NCBI GenBank assembly: GCA_019637155.1 | Contig: JAHBWE010000020.1 | Span: 1-64,000, forward strand | DNA: 64,000 bases | DNA from: Labilithrix sp. | GTDB taxonomy: Bacteria > Myxococcota_A > Polyangia > Polyangiales > Polyangiaceae | Reading direction: 5' to 3' | Shown here: piece after piece, positions 33,471 to 42,835 of the stretch | Position numbering within the stretch: the stretch's first letter is position 1 | Layout of the letters: each line of letters opens with the position of its first letter | Position numbers and translations under genes: made by a program | The notes under the pieces: model-generated | What the model saw: only the letters and a program-made list of their open reading frames with translations | The model's database searches: none | Told to the model about the DNA's origin: nothing

Positions 33471-34742
33471 TTACATCCGGTCGTCGACCCAGTCCGTCGC
33501 CGGCTTCCGCGCGCGGACCTCGCGCACCTTGCCGCCGGCGAGGAACATCTCCGCCGGAACGGCGCGGCCGTTGTAACGGCTCGCCATCGAGAAGCCGTAC
33601 GCGCCGGCGTCGAGGATCGCGACGTCCTCGAACGGCTGCGACGGAAGCTCGTGCACGCCGAAATCGTCGGAGCTCTCGCACACGGGGCCGACGACGCGCA
33701 TCGGGACCGGCGTCGCGCCGGCGGGCATCGTGACGGGCACGATGCGGTGAAAGGCCTGGTAGAGGGCAGGACGCATGAGGTCGTTCATGCCCGCGTCGAT
33801 CATGAGCCAGCGCCGCTCGGGCGCGACCTTCACCTGGATGACGCGCGCGAGGAGGATCCCTTGCGCGCCCACGAGCGAGCGGCCCGGCTCGCAGAAGAAC
33901 GCGAGGTCGTCGAGCCCCGCCTCGCGCTTCGCGGCGCGCACCGCGCGGATGAAGTCCGCCGGCGTGACGGGGCAGCCCTCGCCGTAGTCGATGCCGAAGC
34001 CGCCGCCGGTGTCGACGAGCTCGAGCGCGAAGCGGCCGCGGAGCTCCTTCGCCGTCTCGAAGACCTTCCGCGCCGACGCGAGGTACGACTCCATCGCGGT
34101 GAGCTGCGAGCCGGCGTGCGCCGCGATGCCGACGACGCGCACCTGCGCGGGGGCCGCGAGCGCCGCGCCGACGGCGTCGTTCAGGGTCGAGAGCGGGATC
34201 CCGAACTTCGCGTCGTCGTGCCCGGTCGTGATGTGCCGGTGCGTGTCGATGACGTCCTCTTCGACGCCGGGGTTGATGCGCATCGTGACGCGCGCGACGC
34301 GGCCGAGCGCCTTCGCGCGCGCGGCGACGCGGACGATCTCCTCGACGCTCTCGACGTTGATCGCGCGGATGCCGCGCTCGCCCATGCCGATCGCGAGGTC
34401 GAGCTCGTCGTCCGCCTTCGCGACGCCGCTGTAGATGATCTTCTCCGCCGCGATCCCGCAGCGCTGAGCGAGGACGAGCTCGGGGCCGCTCACCACGTCC
34501 GCGCCGCAGCCCTCCGCCGCGAGCGTACGCACGATCGGGCCCGCGCTGTTGGCCTTGACCGCGTACGCGACGAGGTGGCTCTCCCCCTCGAACGCCGCCT
34601 CGAGCGCCTTCGCGTTCGCGGCGATGCCGTCGAGGTCGTAGACGTACGTGGGGGTGCCGATGCCCTCGTACCGGCCGAGGCCGGCGAGCGAGACGCCCCC
34701 GAGCGTGAGGACGCCCTGGGCGTCGCGGCGCGTAGCGGTCAT
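33471..34742 (-). CDS. lysA: Diaminopimelate decarboxylase
   Basis: A PLP enzyme (423 residues) converting meso-diaminopimelate to L-lysine, the last step of lysine synthesis. PLP lysine K63 lies in YAVKANS. HAGSQL, DTGGGFGIDYGE, EPGRSLVG and the substrate motif CESSDDFG are all present. The ATG at 34742 gives the normal family N-terminus (TPTYVYDLDGI). It is divergent from pyk with a 79-bp gap. The enzyme controls how much DAP is left for peptidoglycan. Confidence 0.96.
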   Translation of the reverse strand: MTATRRDAQGVLTLGGVSLAGLGRYEGIGTPTYVYDLDGIAANAKALEAAFEGESHLVAYAVKANSAGPIVRTLAAEGCGADVVSGPELVLAQRCGIAAEKIIYSGVAKADDELDLAIGMGERGIRAINVESVEEIVRVAARAKALGRVARVTMRINPGVEEDVIDTHRHITTGHDDAKFGIPLSTLNDAVGAALAAPAQVRVVGIAAHAGSQLTAMESYLASARKVFETAKELRGRFALELVDTGGGFGIDYGEGCPVTPADFIRAVRAAKREAGLDDLAFFCEPGRSLVGAQGILLARVIQVKVAPERRWLMIDAGMNDLMRPALYQAFHRIVPVTMPAGATPVPMRVVGPVCESSDDFGVHELPSQPFEDVAILDAGAYGFSMASRYNGRAVPAEMFLAGGKVREVRARKPATDWVDDRM

Positions 34743-34821
34743 TTGCGAGTGCCGTGCTTGTCGCACGGGCGAGAAGGCTTGCCAAGCTCGGCGCGCCGGA
34801 GGATGCTCCGCTTCAATCCTC

Positions 34822-36231
34822 ATGGCCATCCGACGCGCCAAGCTCGTGTGCACGCTCGGCCCCGCGTGCAACTCGGTCGAGGGCCTCAAGGGTCTCATCG
34901 ACGCGGGGATGGACGTCGCGCGCCTCAACTTCTCGCACGGCAGCCACGAGGACCACGCCGGCCAGTTCCAGCGCCTCCGCGAGGCGAGCGCGGCGAAGAA
35001 CAAGCCCGTCGCGGCGCTCCAGGACCTGTGCGGCCCGAAGATCCGCACCGGCACCTTCCCCGCCCCGTTCGATCTCAAGACCGGCGCCGAGGTCGACCTC
35101 ATCGAGGGCAACGGCGTCGGCGACGAGAACAACATCTACATCCAGTACGAGGGCCTCGGCGAGGACGTGCACGTCGGCGACCGCGTCATGTTCGACGACG
35201 GCCGCATCGTGATGCACACGCTCGCGACGCAGAAGGACCGCATCCGGGTGAAGGTCACCCAGGGCGGCGGGATGCGCAACCGCGTCGGCGTGCACCTCCC
35301 GACGCGCACGATGCGCATCAGCCCGCTCACGGAGAAGGACAAGACGGACCTCGGCTTCGGGCTCTCGCTCGGCGTCGACTACGTCGCGCTCTCGTTCGTC
35401 CGCCGCGCCGACGACATCCGCCTCGTCCGCGAGATCTGCGAGGAGTGGGGCAAGCCCACGCCCGTCATCGCGAAGATCGAGACCCCGGACGCGATCGAGA
35501 ACCTCGAGAGCATCATCGCCGCGTCCGACGGCGTGATGGTCGCGCGCGGCGACCTCGGGGTGGAGTTCCCGCCCGAGCGCGTGCCCGTCATCCAGCGCCA
35601 GATCCTGCTCGTCGCGCGCCGCGTCCGCCGCCCCGTCATCGTCGCGACGGAGATGCTCGAGTCGATGAAGACGAGCACGCGGCCCACGCGCGCGGAGGCG
35701 AGCGACGTCGCGAACGCGGTGTTCTCCGGCGCCGACGCGCTCATGCTCTCGGGCGAGACCGCGACCGGCGACCACCCCAACATCGCCGCCGGCATGATGA
35801 GCGCGATCGCGATGGAGGCGGAGAAGAGCCCGTTCTTCGAGGCCGCGCCGTACGCGACGCGCGCGACGAGCGTGGCGGAGGCGATCGCGCGCGGCGCGGT
35901 GAACACCGCGCGCGAGATCGGCGCGCGCTTCCTCGTCGCCTTCACCGAGAGCGGCTCGTCCGCGATGAACGTGAGCCTCGCGCGCCCGCCGGTGCCGATC
36001 ATCGCGTTCTCGCCGAACCCCTCCACCCGCCGTCGCATGGCGCTGCTCTGGGGCGTCATCCCGCGCGAGCTGCCCCAGCTCACCGACACCGACGCGCTCG
36101 TCGACTGGGTCACGGGCGACCTCATGGCGAACGGCCTCGCCTCCCCCGGCGAGCGCGTCGTCATCGTGTTCGGCGCTCCCCTCGGCGTGAGCGGCTCGAC
36201 CAACTCGATCCGCGTGCACGTCATCGGTTGA
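34822..36231 (+). CDS. pyk: Pyruvate kinase
   Basis: A glycolytic enzyme (469 residues) transferring phosphate from PEP to ADP. It begins MAIRRAKLVCTLGPA and has DVARLNFSHG (substrate and K+ site), the metal-site motif MVARGDLGVE, the active-site lysine in PVIAKIE, TEMLESM and a C-terminal allosteric domain. The ATG at 34822 gives the family start; a GGAGG lies about 20 nt upstream, too far to be a strong ribosome site. A bidirectional terminator follows the stop. Confidence 0.96.
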   Translation: MAIRRAKLVCTLGPACNSVEGLKGLIDAGMDVARLNFSHGSHEDHAGQFQRLREASAAKNKPVAALQDLCGPKIRTGTFPAPFDLKTGAEVDLIEGNGVGDENNIYIQYEGLGEDVHVGDRVMFDDGRIVMHTLATQKDRIRVKVTQGGGMRNRVGVHLPTRTMRISPLTEKDKTDLGFGLSLGVDYVALSFVRRADDIRLVREICEEWGKPTPVIAKIETPDAIENLESIIAASDGVMVARGDLGVEFPPERVPVIQRQILLVARRVRRPVIVATEMLESMKTSTRPTRAEASDVANAVFSGADALMLSGETATGDHPNIAAGMMSAIAMEAEKSPFFEAAPYATRATSVAEAIARGAVNTAREIGARFLVAFTESGSSAMNVSLARPPVPIIAFSPNPSTRRRMALLWGVIPRELPQLTDTDALVDWVTGDLMANGLASPGERVVIVFGAPLGVSGSTNSIRVHVIG

Positions 36232-36288
36232 GCGTGAGCTGGGCGCGCGAGCTCCGTCGACGAGCTCGTCGCGCGGCGCTGAAAACGA

Positions 36289-36321
36289 CTCGGGCCGGGA
36301 GCAAGTGCTCGCCGGCCCGAG
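36289..36321. terminator. Bidirectional terminator-like hairpin after pyk
   Basis: CTCGGGCCGG (36289-36298) pairs CCGGCCCGAG (36312-36321) with an inner GAGCA/TGCTC pair in the loop. AAAA precedes and TCTCTT follows, so it can work on both strands between pyk and the convergent metalloprotease gene. Confidence 0.75.
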
Positions 36322-36348
36322 GGGTCTCTTCAGCGCGAGGTCAGGCGA

Positions 36349-39300
36349 TCACTCGCCGCCGCCGCCACCGCCGAGCGGGCCGTTGCCGAAGATGTTCGCG
36401 ATCTGGCGCATCGCGTCGAGGAGGCCGACGTAACGACGGAGCTCCTTCTCCGCCGCCTCGTCGGCGATCGTGGGCTGGCCGCCCGAGAGCGCCGCGGTGA
36501 ACTCGCCGTTGGCGCCGGTGGTGCCGTCGTACGCGCGGGACGCGAGCTCGTTCGCGCGGAGCAGCATGCGCGAGGCGATGCCGGAGTCGACCGACTTGCC
36601 GTTGATCGTCTCGTTGCCGAACCGCGCCGCGAGGTAGCGGTAGCCCGACACCGGGTCGACGAAGGAGACGCGGCGGTCGACCGGGATGTTCTGGTTGAGG
36701 TCGCCCTCGAACTGGATGCGCATCTTGTTCATCAGCACGAGGTCGGTGGAGAAGCGCGAGAAGAGCATCGCGTAGATGCCGGCCGCGAGCTGGTTCGAGT
36801 ACCCGAGGTTCGGGAACACGATGCCCTTGTTGCCGGCCGGGCGACCGACGCTGCCGGGCTCACGCGGCTGGAGGTTGAGCGTCACGATGCCGGTGCCGTT
36901 CGCCGACATCGACGGCGCGACGGTCTCCCAGTCCTCGGAGAGGATGCCGCCGAGGAGGCGGTCGATCGCCTGCGGCGTGTCGGTGCGGAAGCTGATGTAC
37001 GGGTCGCGGCCGTCGAGCGCGTTCTCACGCGAGATGGTCGACAGGGTCGGGCGCGAGTCGACGAGCTCGCGGATGGCGAGGGCCTTCTCGTCGTCGAAGC
37101 CGGCGTGCGCGGGGTAACGCTGGTAGTCCCAGGAGCCGCCGAGGCTGTTGTCGAAGTCGACCTGGACGTAGCGGCCGTCGACGAGACCGAGGTTGCCGAT
37201 CACGCTCGTGACCTCCTTCGACTCCGTCTCCGTCTGGACGTCGAAGATCGGGGTGCCACCCGGCTTCGTGCGCTGGTTCGTGGTCGCGCCGCCGCCGTAG
37301 GAGCCGGGCTCCGGCATCAGCAGCGCGCGCTGGAGGAAGTTGAACATCTCCTGCGACGCGATGAGGGCGGGGCGCTCACCGTCGTCGTCCTCGAGGTCGG
37401 CCGGGTTCGTGACGCGGCCGAGCTCCGTCGTCGTGCTCCAGTGGTACGCGCGCAGACGAGCGTACGTGTTGTTGGCGACGCCGGAGGAGAGGCCCCACCA
37501 CGCCCACTCGCGGTTCTGGCGGCGGAAGTAGCCCCAGGGGTACGTCTCGTCGAAGCGGCGGATCACGTTCATCGTGATCTCGTAGATGTCCGCGCCCGAG
37601 TCGAAGAGCTTCGCGTGGATGTAGCCGCCGCGCGAGTAGTCCTCACCGTAGCGGTACTGCCAGCGAACGACCGGCTGCTTGTTGTAGTCGAGGCCCTTCC
37701 AGTGAACGCCGTTCGCGCCGATCGGGATGACCTGACCCTGGAGCTTGAACGCGATCGGGTCGGACTTCATGTCCTCGTACGCGAGGTGGTTGCGCGGGCC
37801 CTGCGAGCAGACCTTGCCGTGGACGATGCGCCACTTCGCGCCTTCCTTCTCCTCCTCCGTCGCGGGGCGGCAGTCGCGGGCCGGGTCGAAGACCTTCGCC
37901 TTCATCGCCGCGCGCGTGTAGTGCAGGCCGTAGCCCTTCGTCGGGTCGAGGATGAGGTCCTTCGCGATGCCCTGCGAGAGCATCTTGACGGCGAAGAGCT
38001 GCTGCTCGTCGTACTTCGTGACGCGCGAGTCGAACGTCTCGAGCACGCGGCCGTAGAGCGTCTTCATCGCGTGGAGGTCGTACGTGCCGGCGCCCACCGT
38101 CTCGCCGAAGCGCTCGATCTGGTACTCCATCGTCGAGGTGTTCGCGAAGTACTCGATGCCGGGGCGCGACTCGCCCGCGATGCCCTGCTCGTCGTCCGAG
38201 AGCGGATCGAGGTAGCGCGGGCCCAAGCAGGTGTCGTCGCCGCCGTTGCGCGGCTCGGTGCACGGGGTCGTGGAGGTGCCCTCCTTCGTGCGGAGCTGCC
38301 AGTACTGCGGGGCGTAGTTGAGCGAGTCCCAGGAGCTCGCGAAGTTGTGGCGGAGGCCGATCGAGTGACCGATCTCGTGGAAGGCGATGCCCTTCACCGA
38401 CTCGCGGAGGAGCTCCTTGTAGACCGCCTTGCCGCGCTCGACCGGGTCGAGGCCGCTGTACTTCGCCTTGAAGTACGGCGCGAGGGCGGGCTGGTAGAGC
38501 GAGCCGGCGCCGGCGTTGGTCGGGCCGTCGGCGAAGCAGACGCCGCGCGCGCCGAGGAACGCCTGGTACGCGTCGAAGATGTCCTGCGCCCGGGTCGAGT
38601 CCTGGTCCGCGATCGTCTTGATCGAGTTGTAGACGTGCGAGCTCTTGTCCTGCGACTCCGCGACGAGGCGGTAGAGGTTCCTGTTCCCGAGCTCCGTCTT
38701 GTACGGCGTCGCGTCGAGCCGCTTCATGAGCGCCTCGAGCTCGAGGTTCGCCTTCGCGAGGTTCGTGCCGGCGAGCGAGTCCTGCGAGCGGAGCAGGGCC
38801 GTCTCGATCTGAGCCTTCAGGTGCTCGACCGTGCCGGGCGTGGTCACCGCCGGGATGCTCTTCCTCACCGTCGCCTGGATCGTCTTCAGGTCGATGTTCT
38901 TCGTCACCGCGGAGATCTCCGCCGCCGACTTCGCCTGCGCGAGGCCGCCGACGATCTTGCCGTCCTTCACGCGCTGCACGTAGGTCGAGGCCTGGACGCC
39001 CTGGATGAGGTCCTCGATCTTCACGTCGCCCATCGCGAGCGAGATGATGTCGCGCTGCTGCGCGGCGGCGGCGTAGGCGGAGCGCATCATCGTCGTGGCC
39101 GTGACGCCGATCATCTCGCCCGTGAGCGGGTCGCCGCCGATGGAAGCGACGCCGCCGTACGGAGCGCGCGACGCGTGCGGCCAGTAGATCGCGTAGTTCT
39201 TGCGGAGGTCGCCGAGGCGGATGAGCTCGCCGGGCTTCCCGCACATCGGGAGGTCGTACGCGCGGACCGGGTTGTGGCAGGTCGTGACGGCGGGCAGGTC

Positions 39301-40809
39301 CTTGCCGTCCGCGCCCTTGTCGACCTCTTGCGGCTTCGGGGTGTCGATGCCCCAGCCGCCGAAGCGGACCATCTCCTTCGACTCGGGGCCGGTGCCCTCG
39401 AAGTAGAGGTCGTGGCAGTCGTCGCGGTGATCGCCGTCGCCGAAGTCGTGCGTGCGGCGGCACTCGACCTCGCGGCGGTACGCGACCGCGACCTTGACGA
39501 GCTGGCTCCAGGTGATCGTCATCTCCTCGAGCGCGCCCGGCGAGGTGATGGTCTTGCCGTCGGGGGAGACCTCGTCCTGGAGGTCCTCCGGCGCGTCGGC
39601 GTTGAGCCAGTAGCCGATCGGCTTGATCTTGCGGTCGCGGACCGGGATCGTGCAGCGGCCGATGTACACGTCGCACTGCGAGCCGAGCGAGCCGGAGTAG
39701 CCCGCCACCTCGGGCTGGCACTCGTCCGCGGTGCCGTCGCCGTCCTCGTCCGCGTTGCTGCCGCACTGGGTCGCGAGGTGGCTCTTCTCCCAGATGTTGT
39801 GGAACGAGTAGAACGTGTGCGTGTTGGCGTCGGTATAGCCGTACTGCGGGTCCCATGCCGTGATCGGCGCGCCGCCGTACTCGCGGTTGAAGTTGTTGCC
39901 CGCGTTGCCCCAGTTGCCGACGACGTCGCGGAAGGTCTTGTTCTCCTCGAACGGCTCGAAGTCCTCGTCGCCGGTGAGGCGGATGAAGGAGCTCCTCATC
40001 TTGACCTCGACCGGCGAGCAGTCGAACGTCGTCGTGCCGTTGAAGAAGCCGACGAGCACGCACTCGGGGATGCCGTACGCGCCGACCGGCGACGACTTCA
40101 GCTGGTACTTGTTCGTGACGTCGAAGTAGCCGTTCTGGATCTCGAAGTGGGGACGGTCCTCGTCGTTGTCGTTCGTCGGGGCGTACTCGATCGGGGTCAC
40201 GTCGCTGTTGCCGCCGAAGACCCAGCTCGTGTCGCCGCTCGTCGACTGCGCGACGTTCGTACCCCAGTCGACGCGCATGTACTGGCGCTTGAACCAGGGC
40301 CGATCGCTGACGTTCTCTTCGATGACGTTCTGCTCTTCGCCCGTGGCCGGGTTGTACGAGCGGCGGATGTCGAAGTGGCTCTGGATGCGGTACGCAGCGA
40401 CGATCGTGCCGGTCGCGGGGCCGGGGAACTCCCACTTGCCGGGGGAGACCTCCTTGCGCGGGAGGCCGCGGTTGTCGGCGCCCGGCGACTCCTGGTAGGC
40501 GCGGCGCGCGAAGAGGAAGTTCTCGGTGACCTCCCAGCGAACGCGCTCGACCGCGGACGCGCCGCCGATCGCGCCGACGTGGCTGTCGGTGTTCGCGCCG
40601 CTGTCGATGTTGAAGCTCTTCGTGCGGAACTCGGGGTCGTCCTTGTAGTCCTCGAGGTTCGGACCGAGGAAGAACGACTTGGCGACCGCGTTCGCCTGAA
40701 CGCGGCTGATCGGGTCCCGCTCTTCAGCGCAACCCGTCAACCCGGAGGAGCCAACGACACTAACGACAAGGGCGGCAAGTGCACCACGTCCGAGCCACTT
40801 CGATTCCAT
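36349..40809 (-). CDS. Large metzincin-type zinc metalloprotease lipoprotein
   Basis: A 1486-residue predicted lipoprotein (lipobox LTGCA). The ATG at 40809 is chosen over TTG at 40842 because AAAGG lies 7 nt upstream and the signal peptide then starts properly. The zinc site HEIGHSIGLRH (H811, H815, H821) is the full metzincin HExxHxxGxxH, and TSTMEYQIERFG about 100 residues later is a plausible Met-turn. The N-terminal 450 residues are beta-rich with a Cys-rich, EF-hand-like insertion (DEDGDGTADEC). The C-terminal 450 residues match no family. The closest type appears to be large DUF5117-like metalloproteases. It probably acts at or outside the outer membrane. Confidence 0.88.
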   Translation of the reverse strand: MESKWLGRGALAALVVSVVGSSGLTGCAEERDPISRVQANAVAKSFFLGPNLEDYKDDPEFRTKSFNIDSGANTDSHVGAIGGASAVERVRWEVTENFLFARRAYQESPGADNRGLPRKEVSPGKWEFPGPATGTIVAAYRIQSHFDIRRSYNPATGEEQNVIEENVSDRPWFKRQYMRVDWGTNVAQSTSGDTSWVFGGNSDVTPIEYAPTNDNDEDRPHFEIQNGYFDVTNKYQLKSSPVGAYGIPECVLVGFFNGTTTFDCSPVEVKMRSSFIRLTGDEDFEPFEENKTFRDVVGNWGNAGNNFNREYGGAPITAWDPQYGYTDANTHTFYSFHNIWEKSHLATQCGSNADEDGDGTADECQPEVAGYSGSLGSQCDVYIGRCTIPVRDRKIKPIGYWLNADAPEDLQDEVSPDGKTITSPGALEEMTITWSQLVKVAVAYRREVECRRTHDFGDGDHRDDCHDLYFEGTGPESKEMVRFGGWGIDTPKPQEVDKGADGKDLPAVTTCHNPVRAYDLPMCGKPGELIRLGDLRKNYAIYWPHASRAPYGGVASIGGDPLTGEMIGVTATTMMRSAYAAAAQQRDIISLAMGDVKIEDLIQGVQASTYVQRVKDGKIVGGLAQAKSAAEISAVTKNIDLKTIQATVRKSIPAVTTPGTVEHLKAQIETALLRSQDSLAGTNLAKANLELEALMKRLDATPYKTELGNRNLYRLVAESQDKSSHVYNSIKTIADQDSTRAQDIFDAYQAFLGARGVCFADGPTNAGAGSLYQPALAPYFKAKYSGLDPVERGKAVYKELLRESVKGIAFHEIGHSIGLRHNFASSWDSLNYAPQYWQLRTKEGTSTTPCTEPRNGGDDTCLGPRYLDPLSDDEQGIAGESRPGIEYFANTSTMEYQIERFGETVGAGTYDLHAMKTLYGRVLETFDSRVTKYDEQQLFAVKMLSQGIAKDLILDPTKGYGLHYTRAAMKAKVFDPARDCRPATEEEKEGAKWRIVHGKVCSQGPRNHLAYEDMKSDPIAFKLQGQVIPIGANGVHWKGLDYNKQPVVRWQYRYGEDYSRGGYIHAKLFDSGADIYEITMNVIRRFDETYPWGYFRRQNREWAWWGLSSGVANNTYARLRAYHWSTTTELGRVTNPADLEDDDGERPALIASQEMFNFLQRALLMPEPGSYGGGATTNQRTKPGGTPIFDVQTETESKEVTSVIGNLGLVDGRYVQVDFDNSLGGSWDYQRYPAHAGFDDEKALAIRELVDSRPTLSTISRENALDGRDPYISFRTDTPQAIDRLLGGILSEDWETVAPSMSANGTGIVTLNLQPREPGSVGRPAGNKGIVFPNLGYSNQLAAGIYAMLFSRFSTDLVLMNKMRIQFEGDLNQNIPVDRRVSFVDPVSGYRYLAARFGNETINGKSVDSGIASRMLLRANELASRAYDGTTGANGEFTAALSGGQPTIADEAAEKELRRYVGLLDAMRQIANIFGNGPLGGGGGGE

Positions 40810-40916
40810 GGGCCGGGCCTTTAGCAAGAGCTGGGCCTTCAAGATCGCCGCGATCTCCTGCGTGTTAGCTTTCTTTCACCACCCCTACTGTTAGGTCTGC
40901 AACGCTGCTGACGCTC

Positions 40917-40942
40917 CAAATGGGGGGCGGCACCCCCATTTG
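40917..40942. terminator. Hairpin downstream of Asp/Ala-rich lipoprotein gene
   Basis: CAAATGGGGG pairs CCCCCATTTG around GCGGCA. It lies 12 bp beyond the stop of the minus-strand gene ending at 40955 and upstream of the metalloprotease gene. There is no T run, so it is a probable rather than certain terminator. Confidence 0.65.
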
Positions 40943-40954
40943 ACTACCTTGTGG

Positions 40955-41785
40955 TCAATTCTTGACGTAGGTCACGTCCTCCACGTCCCCGGCCTGGCAA
41001 CCGACCGCTCCCTGGAGGGTCCCGGTGACGGCTGCCGCATCGAGGGTGCGCGTGCCGGAGAACGAGGTCTCCGTCTTCGTGAAGGAGAACGTGTCCGTCA
41101 GCGACGCCTGATTTCCCGCGGTGCAGCGGGCCGCTTCGCAGGTCGCGCTGCACGTGAACGAGGTCGCGCCGACGAACCGGACCGCGGTCGCGGTCGGGTA
41201 GCTCACCACGCTCGTCGTCGAACGCGTGCACCCCGGGACGTCGGAGTAGAGGACGTCGGTGCGGCCGGCCGTGCCGGCGACCTCCAGCTCCACCTCGGCG
41301 ATGTCGTACGGATCTCCCGCGATCGCCGCCTTGATGTCCGTCGCCGCGCCGCCGCCGGCGGGCGTGCACGTCCACACGGTGATCCGGTAGGTCGCGTCGT
41401 CGAGGGTCGTCTGCGTCGTGGCCGCGTCGGCGTCGGGCTCGTTCGTATCCGCGTCCGCGTCCGCGTCCGCGTTCGCCGAAGCGTCGTCGGAGGCGTCGGG
41501 CTCGTTCGTATCCGCGTCCGCGTCGGCTTCCGTGGCCGCGTCGGCGTCCGCGCCGGCGTCGTCTCCGCCCGAATCGCCCGTGCTCGTCTCGACCACGTTC
41601 GCGTCGTTCGTCGGCGGCGGCGTGATGACGGAGCCCTCGGCGTTGGTGCGGCCGTCGGTGCTCCCGTCGAGCAACGTCGACGGTCCGACGGTCACGTCGT
41701 CGTCGCTGCACGCGGTGACCGCCATCGCCGGAACGAGGACGAGCGCGGCCGTAAAGAAGAGGAACGAAGCTCGGTGACGACGCAT
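40955..41785 (-). CDS. Asp/Ala-repeat lipoprotein, unknown function
   Basis: A 276-residue predicted lipoprotein (lipobox AVTAC). Residues about 70-125 are DADADADTNEPDA-type low complexity, encoded by GCGTCC hexamers and a roughly 32-bp direct repeat (about 41427 and 41496). A folded, Cys-containing C-terminal domain (about 130-276) is beta-rich, with eight Cys likely in disulfides. No family was recognised. The acidic repeat may be a spacer or calcium-binding stalk. Confidence 0.7.
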   Translation of the reverse strand: MRRHRASFLFFTAALVLVPAMAVTACSDDDVTVGPSTLLDGSTDGRTNAEGSVITPPPTNDANVVETSTGDSGGDDAGADADAATEADADADTNEPDASDDASANADADADADTNEPDADAATTQTTLDDATYRITVWTCTPAGGGAATDIKAAIAGDPYDIAEVELEVAGTAGRTDVLYSDVPGCTRSTTSVVSYPTATAVRFVGATSFTCSATCEAARCTAGNQASLTDTFSFTKTETSFSGTRTLDAAAVTGTLQGAVGCQAGDVEDVTYVKN

Positions 41786-41814
41786 ATCCGTGCAGAGTTA
41801 GCACGGCGCATCCT

Positions 41815-42813
41815 TCACCAACGAAGGATTGCCGGCGGACCGCCCGCCGCACCGCCGCCGAGCCACCTCGCCGGCCAGCGCGACGACGTGCTCGGAGACG
41901 AAGGCGCGGCCGGCTCGTGCGACGCGCCGATGTCCGTGAAGAGGAGGATGACCGCGCCCGCGCCCGCGAGGAGCGCGACGACGAGCGCGACGTCGGTGCC
42001 CGTGCGCGCCGACTCGCCTTCGTCCTTGAGCCGCGCCCTCGCGGTCGGATCCTTCTCCGCCTCGTAGTCGCTCGCGAGCCCGAGCGTCCTCACCCCGAGG
42101 ACCGTGGTGACGATCAGCGCGACGCCGGAGACGCCCGCGAGCGCGTAGCCCGCGATCGGCCGCATCGAGCCGCCGTCCTTGTCCGGCGGCGTCTCGCCCT
42201 CCGGCGGCGGCGCCGGTCCGGCGGGCGTCTTCGCCTCGAGCGCGATCTCGAGCTTCGCCTCGCCCTTCCCCGCGACGTCGGCCGTCTTTTCGACGGGCGT
42301 GAAGCCGTCGGCCTCGGCGGAGATCGCGTGCGAGCCCGCCTTCAGCCGCACCTCGCCCGCGCCGTCGCGGAGCGTGAGCGGGCTGCCGTCCACCGTCACC
42401 TGCGCGGTGGGCGGCGTCACCGTCACCTTCAGCGTCCCGATCTGCTTCTTCGCCTCGGCGAGCGCGTCGCGGGCGCTCGCGAGCTCCTCGGGCGGAGCGC
42501 CGGTGTCCTCCTGGAGGAAACGCGAGAGGTCGCCCTCCGCGAGCACGGGGTCGCCGGTCTTGAGGCGCGAGATGCCGAGGTTGAGGAGGATGCTCGTGTG
42601 CGGCACGAGCTCGTACGCCTCTTCGAACGACGCGCGCGCGCCGGAGTAGTCCTGCGCGCGGAGCTGCGAGACGCCCTTGCGGAACGCGGCGCGTGACCGA
42701 TCGCGCGTCGCGGGGTCGACCGCGGACGCCTCCGTCGTCTTGCCCTGAGCATGTGCATTCTGCACGCATCCGAGCGCGAGGGCGATCGCTAGGCAGGTCG
42801 CGCGCAGTCTCAT
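41815..42813 (-). CDS. TPR/PEGA-domain membrane protein
   Basis: A 332-residue protein with a signal sequence, TPR-like helices (about 40-95, SARASFEEAYELVPHTSILLNLG), a PEGA domain (about 122-172, VTVTPPTAQVTVDG and LKAGSHAISAEADGF), then two membrane helices (about 196-216 and 245-263). This domain set is widespread in myxobacteria, usually near Ser/Thr kinases. Here a kinase lies 22 bp upstream in the same orientation, so the two are probably one transcript. A role in binding envelope polysaccharide or sensing is inferred. Confidence 0.82.
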   Translation of the reverse strand: MRLRATCLAIALALGCVQNAHAQGKTTEASAVDPATRDRSRAAFRKGVSQLRAQDYSGARASFEEAYELVPHTSILLNLGISRLKTGDPVLAEGDLSRFLQEDTGAPPEELASARDALAEAKKQIGTLKVTVTPPTAQVTVDGSPLTLRDGAGEVRLKAGSHAISAEADGFTPVEKTADVAGKGEAKLEIALEAKTPAGPAPPPEGETPPDKDGGSMRPIAGYALAGVSGVALIVTTVLGVRTLGLASDYEAEKDPTARARLKDEGESARTGTDVALVVALLAGAGAVILLFTDIGASHEPAAPSSPSTSSRWPARWLGGGAAGGPPAILRW

Positions 42814-42835
42814 CCGCGAAGGGATGTTACCTCAC

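Noticed and set aside
37105..40824. Plus-strand open frame of over 1200 codons
   Set aside because: It is antisense to the metzincin lipoprotein, made almost only of Val/Arg/Leu/Asp/Ala, with no domain.
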